A DNA stretch of 64,000 bases from contig NZ_CP139559.1 of the NCBI RefSeq assembly GCF_034263275.1, positions 7,047,298 through 7,111,297 of the forward strand. The letters run 5' to 3'. The notes beneath the pieces are model-generated. The model did not search any database, was not told the DNA's origin, and saw nothing but the letters and a program-made list of their open reading frames with translations. Source of the DNA: Mucilaginibacter sp. cycad4 (GTDB lineage: Bacteria; Bacteroidota; Bacteroidia; Sphingobacteriales; Sphingobacteriaceae). Below, one piece after another: positions 24,819 to 33,144 of this stretch. The translations under genes were made by a program, and so were the position numbers. Positions within the stretch are counted from its first letter, which is position 1. Each line of letters opens with the position of its first letter.

Positions 24819-26300
24819 ATGAAAAATAGTACAAAATATTCGCGTAAGGTCGTTGCTTTAGGCCTTATCGCTTCAATCATATCGTTTCAAAGCTGTAAAA
24901 AAAGCTTCTTAAATGTGGACCCGGCACAAAATACCGCGGCTACCCAATTTTTTAAAACCCAGGATGATGCTACTAAAGCGGTTAGCGCCATGTATGCCAA
25001 CCTGCGCGAGTGGAACAACATCGCCTTTGCACCTATTGCTGTAGAGAGCATGGGTTCTGATGATGTAGAAAAAGGCAGTACCGCCAGCGATGCTACCTTT
25101 TTTAATGACTACCATAACTTTACCATTACCTCGGGTGATGCCCAACTGGGTGGTTTCTGGAAAGGGCAGTATCAAAACATCAATTTTGCTAACCAGATCC
25201 TGACTAATGTGCCTGGTATTACGATGGACGAAACTTTAAAAGCCAGATACCTGGCCGAAGCTAAGTTTATCAGGGCTTATTCATATTTCAGGTTGGTTAG
25301 GGCATTTGGCGATGTACCATTACGTTTAAGCTTACCTAAGGATGCTTCTGAATATAACCTGCCACGTACTGCCAAAGCACAGGTTTGGGCAGCTATTGAA
25401 ACAGATTTGACTGATGCTGCCAATGTATTGCCGCAAACCTACAGTTCTGCTGATATAGGTCACGCTACAAAAGGCGCCGCCATTGCACTGCATGCAAAAG
25501 TTGCCATGTATCTAAAAAAATGGAGCGATGTTTTAAGCTATACCAACCAGGTTATGGGTTTTGGTTATTCATTGTATCCTGATTATGAGCAAATGTTCCG
25601 TACAACGCATAAAAACAACCAGGAATCGATATTTGAGGTACAGTGTGCTTTGATCCCTAATAATCCGGCTGCTTCAAATTCGCAGTACTCTCAGGTACAG
25701 GGCGTACGTGGTGTTACGGGCGGCGGCTGGGGCTTTAACGTGCCGAGCGCAGGTTTAGCTGCTGCTTACGAAACCGGCGACCCGCGTCGTGATGCTACTA
25801 TCATATTCAGGGGCGAAACTACACCCGAGGGTGATAAGATCCCGGCTACCGGCGATAACCCAATGTATAACCAAAAATCATACGTGCCTTTCAGCCTGTA
25901 TGTATCAGGTTTTAATGAAGGCTGCCAGCAAAACAAGATCGTATTACGTTACGCCGACGTATTGCTGATGAACGCTGAAGCAAATAATGAACTTGGTAAT
26001 TCTGCAGCTGCATTAATTCCGTTAGAGCAGGTTCGTGCCCGCGCCCGTGCTGGAAATAACGCTATTTTACCTAAAGTTACAACTACCGATCAGGCTGCAT
26101 TACGCACTGCCATATACAATGAAAGAAGGGTTGAGCTTGCTATGGAATTTGAACGTTATTTCGATGTGATCCGTCAGGGCAGGGGTACTGCAGTTTTTGG
26201 TTCACGTGGTTGGAAAGCTGGCAAAAATGAAGTATGGCCTGTACCGCAAAATGAAATTGACCTGAGCGGTGGCGCATTAACGCAAAACCCTGGTTATTAA
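24819..26300 (+). CDS. SusD/RagB-family outer-membrane glycan-binding lipoprotein
   Basis: A 493-residue lipoprotein that forms the lid over SusC. The lipobox is SFQSC with Cys at about residue 26, followed by KKSFLNVDPAQNT. TPR-type helices follow (ARYLAEAKFIRAYSYFRLV), and the C terminus carries the family hallmark YNERRVELAMEFERYFDVIR and ends near QNEIDL..NPGY. It is co-transcribed with susC. A terminator hairpin (26335-26373) lies right after it, so expression may drop before the GH144 gene. Confidence 0.94.
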   Translation: MKNSTKYSRKVVALGLIASIISFQSCKKSFLNVDPAQNTAATQFFKTQDDATKAVSAMYANLREWNNIAFAPIAVESMGSDDVEKGSTASDATFFNDYHNFTITSGDAQLGGFWKGQYQNINFANQILTNVPGITMDETLKARYLAEAKFIRAYSYFRLVRAFGDVPLRLSLPKDASEYNLPRTAKAQVWAAIETDLTDAANVLPQTYSSADIGHATKGAAIALHAKVAMYLKKWSDVLSYTNQVMGFGYSLYPDYEQMFRTTHKNNQESIFEVQCALIPNNPAASNSQYSQVQGVRGVTGGGWGFNVPSAGLAAAYETGDPRRDATIIFRGETTPEGDKIPATGDNPMYNQKSYVPFSLYVSGFNEGCQQNKIVLRYADVLLMNAEANNELGNSAAALIPLEQVRARARAGNNAILPKVTTTDQAALRTAIYNERRVELAMEFERYFDVIRQGRGTAVFGSRGWKAGKNEVWPVPQNEIDLSGGALTQNPGY

Positions 26301-26334
26301 TTAGCCAATAAAATACACACAGTTGATTGATCAT

Positions 26335-26373
26335 GAGGTTGCCTTGTTGGGTTTAACGGGCAACCTCTTTTTT
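26335..26373 (+). terminator. Intrinsic terminator between susD and the GH144 gene
   Basis: GAGGTTGCC pairs with GGCAACCTC (9 bp), followed by six or more T. It lies 35 bases after the susD stop and 43 bases before the GH144 start. Confidence 0.8.
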
Positions 26374-26415
26374 TAATGAAAACCCTGTTTTTCATATTCA
26401 AACGCAAATAGCTTT

Positions 26416-27768
26416 ATGAAAAAACTATTTATTACTCCGGTATTTATATTGGCTGCCATTTGTTCCTTTGCTCAAAAACAAGCAAAAAAAACAGATGATG
26501 GTATCAAACCTGTTGGAATTATTAAAAACCTTACCGATAGCGCCCTGCTTGATGTGGTGCAGCGCCAAACCTTCCGTTACTTTTGGGATTTTGGTCACCC
26601 GGTAAGCGGACTGGCCCGCGAACGCAGTAATACTTCTTTTGATTATGGTAATGAAGTGGTAACCACGGGAGGTTCGGGTTTTGGCATTATGTCGCTCATT
26701 GTGGCCGACAACCGCAAATGGATTACCCATGAACAGGCGGTTGACCGTATGGTGAAGATCGTTAACTTTTTATACAAGGCCGACGCTTTTCACGGTGCTT
26801 TTCCGCATTGGTTAAATGGTGAAACAGGCAAAGTGATCCGCTTTGGCCGGAAGGACGATGGTGGGGATATTGTTGAGTCGGCTTATTTATTCCAGGGCTT
26901 GTTGTGTGCAAGGCAATATTTCAATGCCGATGCCCCTAAAGAGCGCCGGATCCGTGATGTAATTAACTGGATGTGGGGCGAAATGGAATGGAACTGGTAC
27001 ACCCGCGACGGTCGCGATGCCCTTTACTGGCACTGGAGCCCCAACAATGGCTGGGCCATGAATTTTCCGATCCACGGATTTAACGAATGTTTAATAACGT
27101 ATGTACTGGCAGCATCGGCACAGCGTTACCCGGTTAGCGCTGAGGTATATCACCGCGGCTGGGCGCAAAGCGACTTCTTTAAAAACGGGAAAACTTTTTA
27201 TGGTTTTAAACTGCCGCTTGGTTTTGATTATGGCGGTCCGCTATTCTTCTCGCAATATTCATTCCTCGGCCTTAATCCTAAGGGATTAAAGGATGAGTAT
27301 GCCGATTACTGGGAGCAAAATAAAAACCACACATTGATCAATCATGCTTACTGTGTTGATAACCCTAAAAAGTTTAAGGGCTATGGTGAAAATTGCTGGG
27401 GCCTAACTGCCAGCGATAACTTTGAAGGATACAATGCCCATTCGCCAACTAACGATCTGGGTGTAATTACCCCAACTGCGGCATTATCGGCGTTCCCTTA
27501 TACCCCCGAATACTCGATGAAAGCACTGCGCCATTTTTATTATGACCTGGGCGATAAGATCTGGGGCGAATATGGTTTTACCGATGCCTTCAGCGAATCG
27601 CATAACTGGTACGCCAACTCCTATTTAGCTATAGACCAGGGGCCGATTATTGTGATGATTGAAAATTACCGTACCGGCTTGCTCTGGAAACTTTTCATGA
27701 GCTGTCCCGAAGTACAGGGAGGCTTGAAAAAGCTTGGTTTTGAAAGCCCTGCTATCGCAAAAAATTAA
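26416..27768 (+). CDS. GH144-type endo-beta-1,2-glucanase (glycoamylase-domain protein)
   Basis: A 450-residue secreted enzyme with a signal peptide (to about residue 19, CSFAQ). The protein matches the glycoamylase/GH144 pattern: LLDVVQRQTFRYFWDFGHP, VTTGGSGFGIMSL, AFPHWLNGETG, GGDIVESAYLFQGLL, and LTASDNFEGYNAHSPTNDLG near the C-terminal third, with an (alpha/alpha)6-barrel fold expected. Characterised Bacteroidota GH144 enzymes hydrolyse linear beta-1,2-glucan to sophorooligosaccharides. Its position after susCD supports that activity, but related uncharacterised glycoamylase proteins may cut other glucans, and no GH3 beta-glucosidase is present here to finish degradation. Confidence 0.85.
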   Translation: MKKLFITPVFILAAICSFAQKQAKKTDDGIKPVGIIKNLTDSALLDVVQRQTFRYFWDFGHPVSGLARERSNTSFDYGNEVVTTGGSGFGIMSLIVADNRKWITHEQAVDRMVKIVNFLYKADAFHGAFPHWLNGETGKVIRFGRKDDGGDIVESAYLFQGLLCARQYFNADAPKERRIRDVINWMWGEMEWNWYTRDGRDALYWHWSPNNGWAMNFPIHGFNECLITYVLAASAQRYPVSAEVYHRGWAQSDFFKNGKTFYGFKLPLGFDYGGPLFFSQYSFLGLNPKGLKDEYADYWEQNKNHTLINHAYCVDNPKKFKGYGENCWGLTASDNFEGYNAHSPTNDLGVITPTAALSAFPYTPEYSMKALRHFYYDLGDKIWGEYGFTDAFSESHNWYANSYLAIDQGPIIVMIENYRTGLLWKLFMSCPEVQGGLKKLGFESPAIAKN

Positions 27769-27871
27769 TTCGGCATAAAAAAATAAACAAAAGGCCGTTA
27801 AAGGGGTTAAATTTGTTTTGAAGCTACAGCGGTAATTACACCGCTTGCAAAACAAAGAAGCATTTTAACCC

Positions 27872-28669
27872 ATGATCAAAATATTACGAATCACAGGAAT
27901 GCTAAGCTTGCTCTTAGCATTTTCTTTTTTAGCCAAAGCCCAAAATTTGACCTCGTTTGATAGGGGCAGCTTTATTTTTAAAGTAGATACACTGCCATAC
28001 CGCATTTTATTTCCCAAACATTTTAACCCGGGGCAAAAGTACCCTCTGTTATTTGTGCTGCATGGTTCGGGCGAACGTGGAAACAATAACGAATCGCAGC
28101 TGGCTTACGGAGCGCAAAGACTTTTGCAGGATAGTTGCAGAGAATTGTATGAAGCCATAGTGGTTTTTCCACAATGCCCCACAAAAAGCTACTGGAGTAA
28201 TGTGAAACAGGTTACCGACTCAGCAACCAATAAACGGAAATTTATTTTCCAGGAGGATGCGCCGCCAACAATGGCTATGATTATGTTGATGGGGCTTGTT
28301 GACCAGTTTTTGGAGAAACCTTTTGTTGATAAGCACAAAGTTTACGTAGGTGGTCTGAGTATGGGCGGCATGGGCACCTTCGAGATCATTGGCCGCGAAC
28401 CTAAGATATTTGCAGCCGCCTTTGCCATTTGCGGCGGTGATAACACCTTAAATGCAAAAAAATATGCCAAAAAAGTTCCGCTATGGATATTCCACGGCAA
28501 TAATGACCCGGTAGTACCTGCTGATCATTCGCAGGTAATGGTTGATGCCATTAAAGAGGCGGGAGGACATCCAAGGTTTACCCTATATCCTGGTGTAGGG
28601 CATAATAGCTGGGATAACGCTTTTAATGAGCCTGATTTGCTGCATTGGCTGTTTTCGCATAGTAAGTGA
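27872..28669 (+). CDS. Secreted alpha/beta hydrolase (prolyl-oligopeptidase/CE1-like)
   Basis: A 265-residue exported serine hydrolase with a signal peptide (to about residue 23, FLAKAQ). The oxyanion region is FVLHGSGERGNN, the nucleophile elbow GLSMGGMGTFE (Ser near 163), the acid in HGNNDPVVP (about 213) and the histidine in GVGHNSWD (about 247). It resembles putative phospholipase/carboxylesterase or feruloyl-esterase-like proteins found in glycan loci. It may remove acyl groups from the polysaccharide; no substrate can be read from sequence. About 100 bases separate it from the GH144 gene. Confidence 0.82.
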   Translation: MIKILRITGMLSLLLAFSFLAKAQNLTSFDRGSFIFKVDTLPYRILFPKHFNPGQKYPLLFVLHGSGERGNNNESQLAYGAQRLLQDSCRELYEAIVVFPQCPTKSYWSNVKQVTDSATNKRKFIFQEDAPPTMAMIMLMGLVDQFLEKPFVDKHKVYVGGLSMGGMGTFEIIGREPKIFAAAFAICGGDNTLNAKKYAKKVPLWIFHGNNDPVVPADHSQVMVDAIKEAGGHPRFTLYPGVGHNSWDNAFNEPDLLHWLFSHSK

Positions 28670-28754
28670 TAACGGCATCGGCCGGAGGCCGTGAAATAGT
28701 TACCACCCGGCTTTGGCCCATAGCCGTTAACTTAAGGAAGAAAAAGCGCGGGAT

Positions 28755-28860
28755 TGTGTGATTCCTCTCTTGAGAGGGGCGGAGGGGTGTATTTCTGCTT
28801 TGATAAGCTTGTAGCAGAAATACACCCCTGCCACCACTCGTTCCTCAGCGCCCCCTCTCG
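28755..28860. repeat. Nested palindromic intergenic repeat (AGGGGTGTATTTCTGC)
   Basis: AGGGGTGTATTTCTGC at 28783-28798 is exactly complementary to 28814-28829 across a 15-base spacer. An outer weaker arm (CTCTCTTGAGAGGGGCG against CGCCCCCTCTCGAGA) extends it. It is a hairpin-forming repeat with no gene. Confidence 0.65.
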
Positions 28861-28888
28861 AGACTATCGTGTGTACACATCTTTAAAG

Positions 28889-29031
28889 AATTGTCATTTC
28901 GATAGAGCAGCGGCGGGTTGAGTGGTAGAGCGAAAGAGAAATCTTCTACACCACGCAAGTCCGATAAGTATGCCGGCTTAGCAGGGTGTACAAGATTTCT
29001 CACTCGTTCCTCGTATCGAAATGACAATCGG
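28889..29031. repeat. Long palindromic repeat (ATTGTCATTTCGATA)
   Basis: ATTGTCATTTCGATA near the left end pairs with TATCGAAATGACAAT at the right end. Internally GAGAAATCTT..TACACC pairs with GGTGTA..AAGATTTCTC. The whole 140-bp unit folds back on itself, a repeat type widespread in Bacteroidota intergenic DNA. Confidence 0.65.
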
Positions 29032-29045
29032 TTAATAAATAATGT

Positions 29046-30203
29046 TTATTCCCCCCCTTCTGATTTTTTAGGAAGATTTTTGGCGTTGAAGCGTGGCTTA
29101 AATCCCAATTTAGGTGCAGAAGTGTCTGTAGCCGGCGACTGAGGCTCTTCGGTCGGCTTATCCTCTTTTTTATCTTCTGGCGGCGCCTTAGCTTCAGGGG
29201 CTTTGGGTTTTATTGCAGCAGCATTAAAGCGAGGCTTAAAGCCAGGTTTTGGAGCGGGAGTTTCAGTCGGGTTTACTTCTTCAAATGTTGGTTGTGAAGT
29301 TTCAGTTGATGGTTCCTCCTCTTTATTTTCAGTTTCTTCTTCACTTTCAGCCGGTTTCGGTTTCATCATAGCCGCGTTAAAACGAGGTTTGAAGCCTATT
29401 TTAGGCGCCGGTGTTTCAACTGCCGGTTGTTGAGGTTCGTTAGCAGATGTATCTTCTTTTTTCTCTGCAGGAGGTGTTTCGCTTTCAGCCTGTTTGGGTT
29501 TCACCATACCTGCGTTAAAGCGTGGCTTAAAGCCTATTTTAGGTGCGGGTGCTTCCGCAGTTGGGGACTGTGGTTCTGCTGTGTTTTCTTCTTTTTTATC
29601 TTCTGCCGATGCTTCAGTCTCTGCTGGCTTTGGTTTTACCATGGCTGCATTAAAGCGGGGCTTGAAACCGGGTTTGGCAGGTGTTGTCGTCGGTGATTCG
29701 GCAGCAGGAGTCGGAGTTCCGGTTTGTGGCTCGTCACTTATTGCCTGTGGTTCCCCACTTGCTGCCGGTTTGGCTTTTGCCATAGCCGGGTTGAAACGCG
29801 GCTTGAATGCCGGTTTTGGCGCCGCTTCCGCAGATGAAGCTTCCGGTGTAGCCGGCTCCGTTGCCTGTTCTTTAAGTTCTTCAGCAGGAGTCGCCGGTTT
29901 TGGTGTCACTGCGCGGAACTTCGGTGTAAAGCCAACCTTGGCCGCTGTGCCGGGTTCTATCAAACTTTCGGTAATGGTTTGTTCGGCAAGCGGGTTTTTG
30001 ATATGTGCCTTTTCGGTTTTAACCTCAAGCGGTACCGGGAACTGGCGCCTTAGTTTATTAAACCAGTACTTTTTAGTATGGTCGAAACTTTTTTCGCCCA
30101 TCTGTTCAAAATGATCTTTAAATTCAGAAAACAAAGCCGGTTCGCCCTGTTGCAGAGCGGCAAGGTCAATTCTTTTCTTCTTTAAAAATTCTTCAAAAAC
30201 CAT
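29046..30203 (-). CDS. Tandem-repeat protein with FKPRFN motifs
   Basis: A 385-residue hydrophilic protein. Residues 1 to about 62 form a unique N-terminal domain (FEEFLKKKRIDLAALQQGEP, KYWFNKLRRQF). The remainder is low-complexity Pro/Lys/Glu/Ala linker carrying six copies of FKPRFN, mostly GFKPRFNAAMVKPKP-like, plus one degenerate FTPKFRAV, spaced roughly 40 to 50 residues apart. There is no signal peptide or membrane segment, so it is probably cytosolic. The basic motifs separated by acidic disordered linkers could bind nucleic acid or another multivalent partner. I know of no assigned function. The gene is probably monocistronic. Confidence 0.75.
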   Translation of the reverse strand: MVFEEFLKKKRIDLAALQQGEPALFSEFKDHFEQMGEKSFDHTKKYWFNKLRRQFPVPLEVKTEKAHIKNPLAEQTITESLIEPGTAAKVGFTPKFRAVTPKPATPAEELKEQATEPATPEASSAEAAPKPAFKPRFNPAMAKAKPAASGEPQAISDEPQTGTPTPAAESPTTTPAKPGFKPRFNAAMVKPKPAETEASAEDKKEENTAEPQSPTAEAPAPKIGFKPRFNAGMVKPKQAESETPPAEKKEDTSANEPQQPAVETPAPKIGFKPRFNAAMMKPKPAESEEETENKEEEPSTETSQPTFEEVNPTETPAPKPGFKPRFNAAAIKPKAPEAKAPPEDKKEDKPTEEPQSPATDTSAPKLGFKPRFNAKNLPKKSEGGE

Positions 30204-30323
30204 TTTTTGTTTAGATGTAAGAATCAGGAATCAAGACTGTAAGATGAAGATTTAACCTCTTACATCTCGTACCCTATTCTTGTTTTTTTCTTGTTTCCTG
30301 ACTCTTGCTGTCCTGACTCTAAG
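30204..30323. repeat. Low-complexity palindromic spacer
   Basis: AATCAGGAATCAAGACTGTAAGA near the left faces its near-complement (TCTTACATCTCG, then CTTGTTTCCTGACTCTTG) on the right, so the 120-bp gap is a degenerate hairpin between DUF2442 and the FKPRFN-repeat gene. No gene is seen. Confidence 0.45.
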
Positions 30324-30539
30324 CTAAAGCGAAACATCCACACCCAGCTTGTTAAACCGGATGCCTTTTTCGGTTTGGCTCCAGTCTTCACGTTCCTCGT
30401 CGGTAGCGTTCAGTAACTGTGGAAACCATTCCAGCGGAAAAGCCTGGGGTTTGCCACCATCAGTTTCCACAAAAAGCAAGCCGTTAGCAAAGGTAACCTT
30501 TACTTTTTTCTCTCCTTTACGTGTGTTGAATAGTGGCAT
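30324..30539 (-). CDS. DUF2442-like small protein
   Basis: A 71-residue protein whose pattern VKVTFANGLLFVETDGGKPQ followed by FPLEWFPQLLNATDEERE matches DUF2442. Such proteins often sit near toxin-like DUF4160 genes, but no partner is present here. It lies downstream of yebC on the same strand, separated by a hairpin-rich spacer. Function unknown. Confidence 0.75.
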   Translation of the reverse strand: MPLFNTRKGEKKVKVTFANGLLFVETDGGKPQAFPLEWFPQLLNATDEEREDWSQTEKGIRFNKLGVDVSL

Positions 30540-30635
30540 ATCGGCCCCCTCTAAATCTCCCCCGGAAGGGGAGACTTTTGTTTTTAATATTATGTATTCA
30601 AAGCCCTCCCTTTCGGGGAGGGTTGGGCGGGGCTC
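30540..30635. repeat. Two GC hairpins in a CCCCTC-type intergenic repeat
   Basis: CTCCCCCGGAAGGGGAG (with T-rich DNA after it) and CCCTCCCTTTCGGGGAGGG form two hairpins in a 96-bp spacer between yebC and the DUF2442 gene. They may act as terminators on either strand. Confidence 0.6.
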
Positions 30636-31361
30636 TTACTCCGCCATATTATGGTAAACAGCCTGCACGTCGTCATCTTCCTCCAAACGGTCAATCAGTT
30701 TCATGATATCGGTAACCTGTTCTTCGGTAACGGCGTGGAACGATTGCGGTACGCGCTCTAATTTGGCTGATTTTACCTCGATGCCGATTTCTTCCAATGC
30801 TTTTTGCATTTTACCAAAATCTTCAAAAGCTGTGTGGATTACTGCAATATCGTTGCCATTTTCGTCAGCCTCGACAAAAATCTCTTCCAAACCTGCGTCT
30901 ATCAGTTCAAATTCAAGTTCTTCCAGGTCGCGTTCGCCCGGCTCAAAAGTGAAAACCGACTTGCGGGTGAAGATGAAATCCAATGATCCGGTTTTACCTA
31001 ACGAACCACCATATTTTGTAAAGTAACTGCGTACGTTGGCAACGGTACGGTTAGTGTTATCAGTTGCAGTTTCAACCAAAACGGCAACGCCATAAGGCGC
31101 GTATCCTTCGTAAACAAGCTCTTCGTAATCTTTTTCGTCGCGGCTACTGGCGCGTTTAATGGCTGCTTCAACACGGTCTTTAGGCATGTTTACGGCCTTG
31201 GCGTTTTGTACTGCAGTACGTAAGCGCGAGTTGGTGTTAACATCACCGCCGCCGGCTTTAACAGCCATTACAATTTCTTTACCTAAACGGGTAAACTGCA
31301 CTGCCATTTTGGCCCAGCGCTTAAACTTTCTTTCTTTGCGGAATTCAAATGCTCTTCCCAT
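30636..31361 (-). CDS. yebC: YebC/PmpR-family DNA-binding regulatory protein
   Basis: A 241-residue protein of the YebC/PmpR/TACO1 family. The N terminus is MGRAFEFRKERKFKRWAK, with conserved TRLGKEIVMAVKAGGGDVNT and NRLRTAVQNAKAVNMPKDR. The middle domain has EELVYEGYAPYGVAVLVE, and the C terminus ends in acidic EEDDDVQAVYHN. Members act as transcription regulators, and recent work ties some to relieving ribosome stalling at proline runs. Length and motif order are normal. It is likely transcribed alone. Confidence 0.95.
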   Translation of the reverse strand: MGRAFEFRKERKFKRWAKMAVQFTRLGKEIVMAVKAGGGDVNTNSRLRTAVQNAKAVNMPKDRVEAAIKRASSRDEKDYEELVYEGYAPYGVAVLVETATDNTNRTVANVRSYFTKYGGSLGKTGSLDFIFTRKSVFTFEPGERDLEELEFELIDAGLEEIFVEADENGNDIAVIHTAFEDFGKMQKALEEIGIEVKSAKLERVPQSFHAVTEEQVTDIMKLIDRLEEDDDVQAVYHNMAE

Positions 31362-31512
31362 GTTTTTTTAGTTCATTGTTCATGGTTGATGGTTCATGGA
31401 TCAACCTTGTTGTTTTACAAAGCTTGCCCTGTAAAGACAAGACGGTAAATATAATATTTGTTTAAATAACGATAGATAAAAACCTTTAACCTTTATCCTT
31501 TTGCCTTTTACC

Positions 31513-32466
31513 TTAAATAATATTTTTAAGGTTCTCCAGCATATCAGCTACCATTTTGGGCAGATCGTATTCCAGTTTCCAGCCCCAGTCGTTCTGCGCG
31601 TAGCTGTCGTCGACTGATTTTGGCCAGCTATCGGCGATGGCTTGTCGCGGGTCATTATCGCTGTAGCTGATCTCAAATTTAGGGATCAGTTTCTTTATTT
31701 CGGCAGCTAACTGCTCAGGTGTAAAGCTGATACCTGCAAGGTTATAGGATGAACGGATGCTGATTTTTTCGGCCGGGGCACCCATCAAACTAATGGTAGC
31801 CCTGATGGCATCGTCCATATACATCATCGGCAGGGCAGTACCTTCAGCCAGAAAACTTTCGTAGCTGCCGGTTTTTAACGCATGGTGAAATATATGTACG
31901 GCATAATCGGTAGTGCCGCCGCCGGGGTTAGCTTTCCAGCCTATCAGGCCCGGGTAGCGGATGCTGCGTACGTCGAGCCCATATTTATTAAAATAGTATT
32001 CGCACCAGCGCTCGCCGGCCAGTTTGCTGAAGCCATAAACTGTGTTGGGATCCATTACACAATACTGTGGTGTATTATGCTGCGGCGAATGCGGGCCAAA
32101 AACAGCTATTGAGCTTGGCCAGAAAACTTTATTTACTTTAAACTCAACTGCAAAATCCAGCACATGCAGCAAGCCGGTCATGTTCAGGTCCCAGGCCATT
32201 TTGGGTTTTTGTTCGCCTACGGCGGAAAGTATGGCTGCTAAAAGGTAAACCTGCGTGGGGCGGTGCTTATCAAATATGTGGTGCAGGTTATCTTTATCAA
32301 GTACATTGATCAGTTCAAAGGGCCCGGTGCTGCCGCGCATGGCATAGGTTGGGCTATTGATATCTGAAGCTATAACTGCTTCGGCCCCGTGTATATTTCT
32401 CAAAGCCATTACCAGTTCGGTGCCGATCTGGCCGTTGGCGCCTATCACTAAGATCTTTTCGCTCAT
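31513..32466 (-). CDS. tdh: SDR-type L-threonine 3-dehydrogenase
   Basis: A 317-residue extended short-chain dehydrogenase. The NAD-binding motif is GANGQIGTEL (about residues 8-17); SSIAVFGPHSP and the catalytic YGFSKLAGERWCEYY (Y-x-x-x-K, about residues 144-148) follow. The GGTTDYAVHIFHHAL region is characteristic of the GalE-like threonine dehydrogenases of Bacteroidota. The product, 2-amino-3-ketobutyrate, is the substrate of Kbl, encoded at 13593-14783. If not tdh, it would be a sugar epimerase-like SDR, but that motif set favours tdh. Confidence 0.85.
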   Translation of the reverse strand: MSEKILVIGANGQIGTELVMALRNIHGAEAVIASDINSPTYAMRGSTGPFELINVLDKDNLHHIFDKHRPTQVYLLAAILSAVGEQKPKMAWDLNMTGLLHVLDFAVEFKVNKVFWPSSIAVFGPHSPQHNTPQYCVMDPNTVYGFSKLAGERWCEYYFNKYGLDVRSIRYPGLIGWKANPGGGTTDYAVHIFHHALKTGSYESFLAEGTALPMMYMDDAIRATISLMGAPAEKISIRSSYNLAGISFTPEQLAAEIKKLIPKFEISYSDNDPRQAIADSWPKSVDDSYAQNDWGWKLEYDLPKMVADMLENLKNII

Positions 32467-32514
32467 GCAATTTTGAGTTTACGGGGCAAAGGTAGGGTTT
32501 TTAAGTGAGTGGTT

Positions 32515-32605
32515 GGGAGTCCGCAAGTCTGATGTCCGAAAGTCCGGAAGTTCAGGCCAATTTTAACCTTCCGGACTTCCGGACATCGGACTTCAGACTT
32601 TTTCT
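32515..32605. repeat. Palindromic AAGTCCGGAAGTC-type repeat
   Basis: CCGCAAGTCTGATGTCCGAAAG faces the complementary CCTTCCGGACTTCCGGACATCGGACTT across a short spacer. Same family as 17398-17510 and the waaA insertion. Confidence 0.65.
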
Positions 32606-32700
32606 GCGTTAGCGATAGTAGCGGATACCGGTCAATGAGCGTAATGCCTGCAGGCGTATGAGCGGATAGCGCGGCCGGAGGTAACGCCCATATTCTGAAC
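32606..32700. repeat. Uninterrupted copy of the IS110-target repeat family
   Basis: Starts GCGTTAGCGATAGTAGCGG and ends GCGGCCGGAGGTAACGCCCA plus TATTCTGAAC. The end block aligns with the right flanks of both IS110 copies (AAAGCCCGGCC..AACGCCCATAT). GCCGGAGGT is also the 9-bp duplication around the IS4 element. Confidence 0.6.
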
Positions 32701-32742
32701 CATAATTTTTAGGATTTAAGGATTGTCCGGATGTTGTCTGAA

Positions 32743-32960
32743 TCAGAATTATTTATCATTTTTTTATTGTCATTCAATTAATTCTCAAATTCTGAAAATT
32801 CAGGTTCAAGCAGAAAAAGATCCAAACGAACGAAGAAGTCACAAGTCCGCCACCCGCTGGCTTTCGCTCAAGACTTGCGCCCAAGGTCGGATTATCAGAA
32901 TTACTTATCATTTTTATTTGCATTCTGTTAATTCTCCAATCCTGAAAATTCTGATTCAGG
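32743..32960. repeat. Pair of about 68-bp direct repeats upstream of asd
   Basis: TCAGAATTATTTATCAT at 32743 recurs as TCAGAATTACTTATCAT at 32895, and each is followed by a T-run, ATTC..TTAATTCTC and TGAAAATTC. The spacer contains CACAAGTCC and GACTTGCG, a small dyad. The 99-codon frame over this region is repeat sequence, not a gene. Confidence 0.6.
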
Positions 32961-33144
32961 CAACCAACCATTCACTTAATCAACCCAATCAACCACTCAC
33001 TAATTCCCCACAAAAACCATAGACTTAATATTTCTCCGATACCAAAAAAATGTGCATATTTGAGGGTTTAACTTTTAAAACACATAATTAATTAAAAACA
33101 GGCGCTGTGAAGCAGCCTGATACATTTCAAAAACAATTTAAAAA

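Noticed and set aside
29494..30114. A 206-codon plus-strand frame opposite the FKPRFN-repeat gene
   Set aside because: It is the antisense image of the repeat array; its product is a low-complexity Gly/Ala/Leu repeat with no signal of selection, while the minus frame has a clear unique N-terminal domain.
32723..33022. A 99-codon frame upstream of asd
   Set aside because: It consists entirely of the two direct repeat units and their spacer, and the translated halves repeat each other; no protein features.
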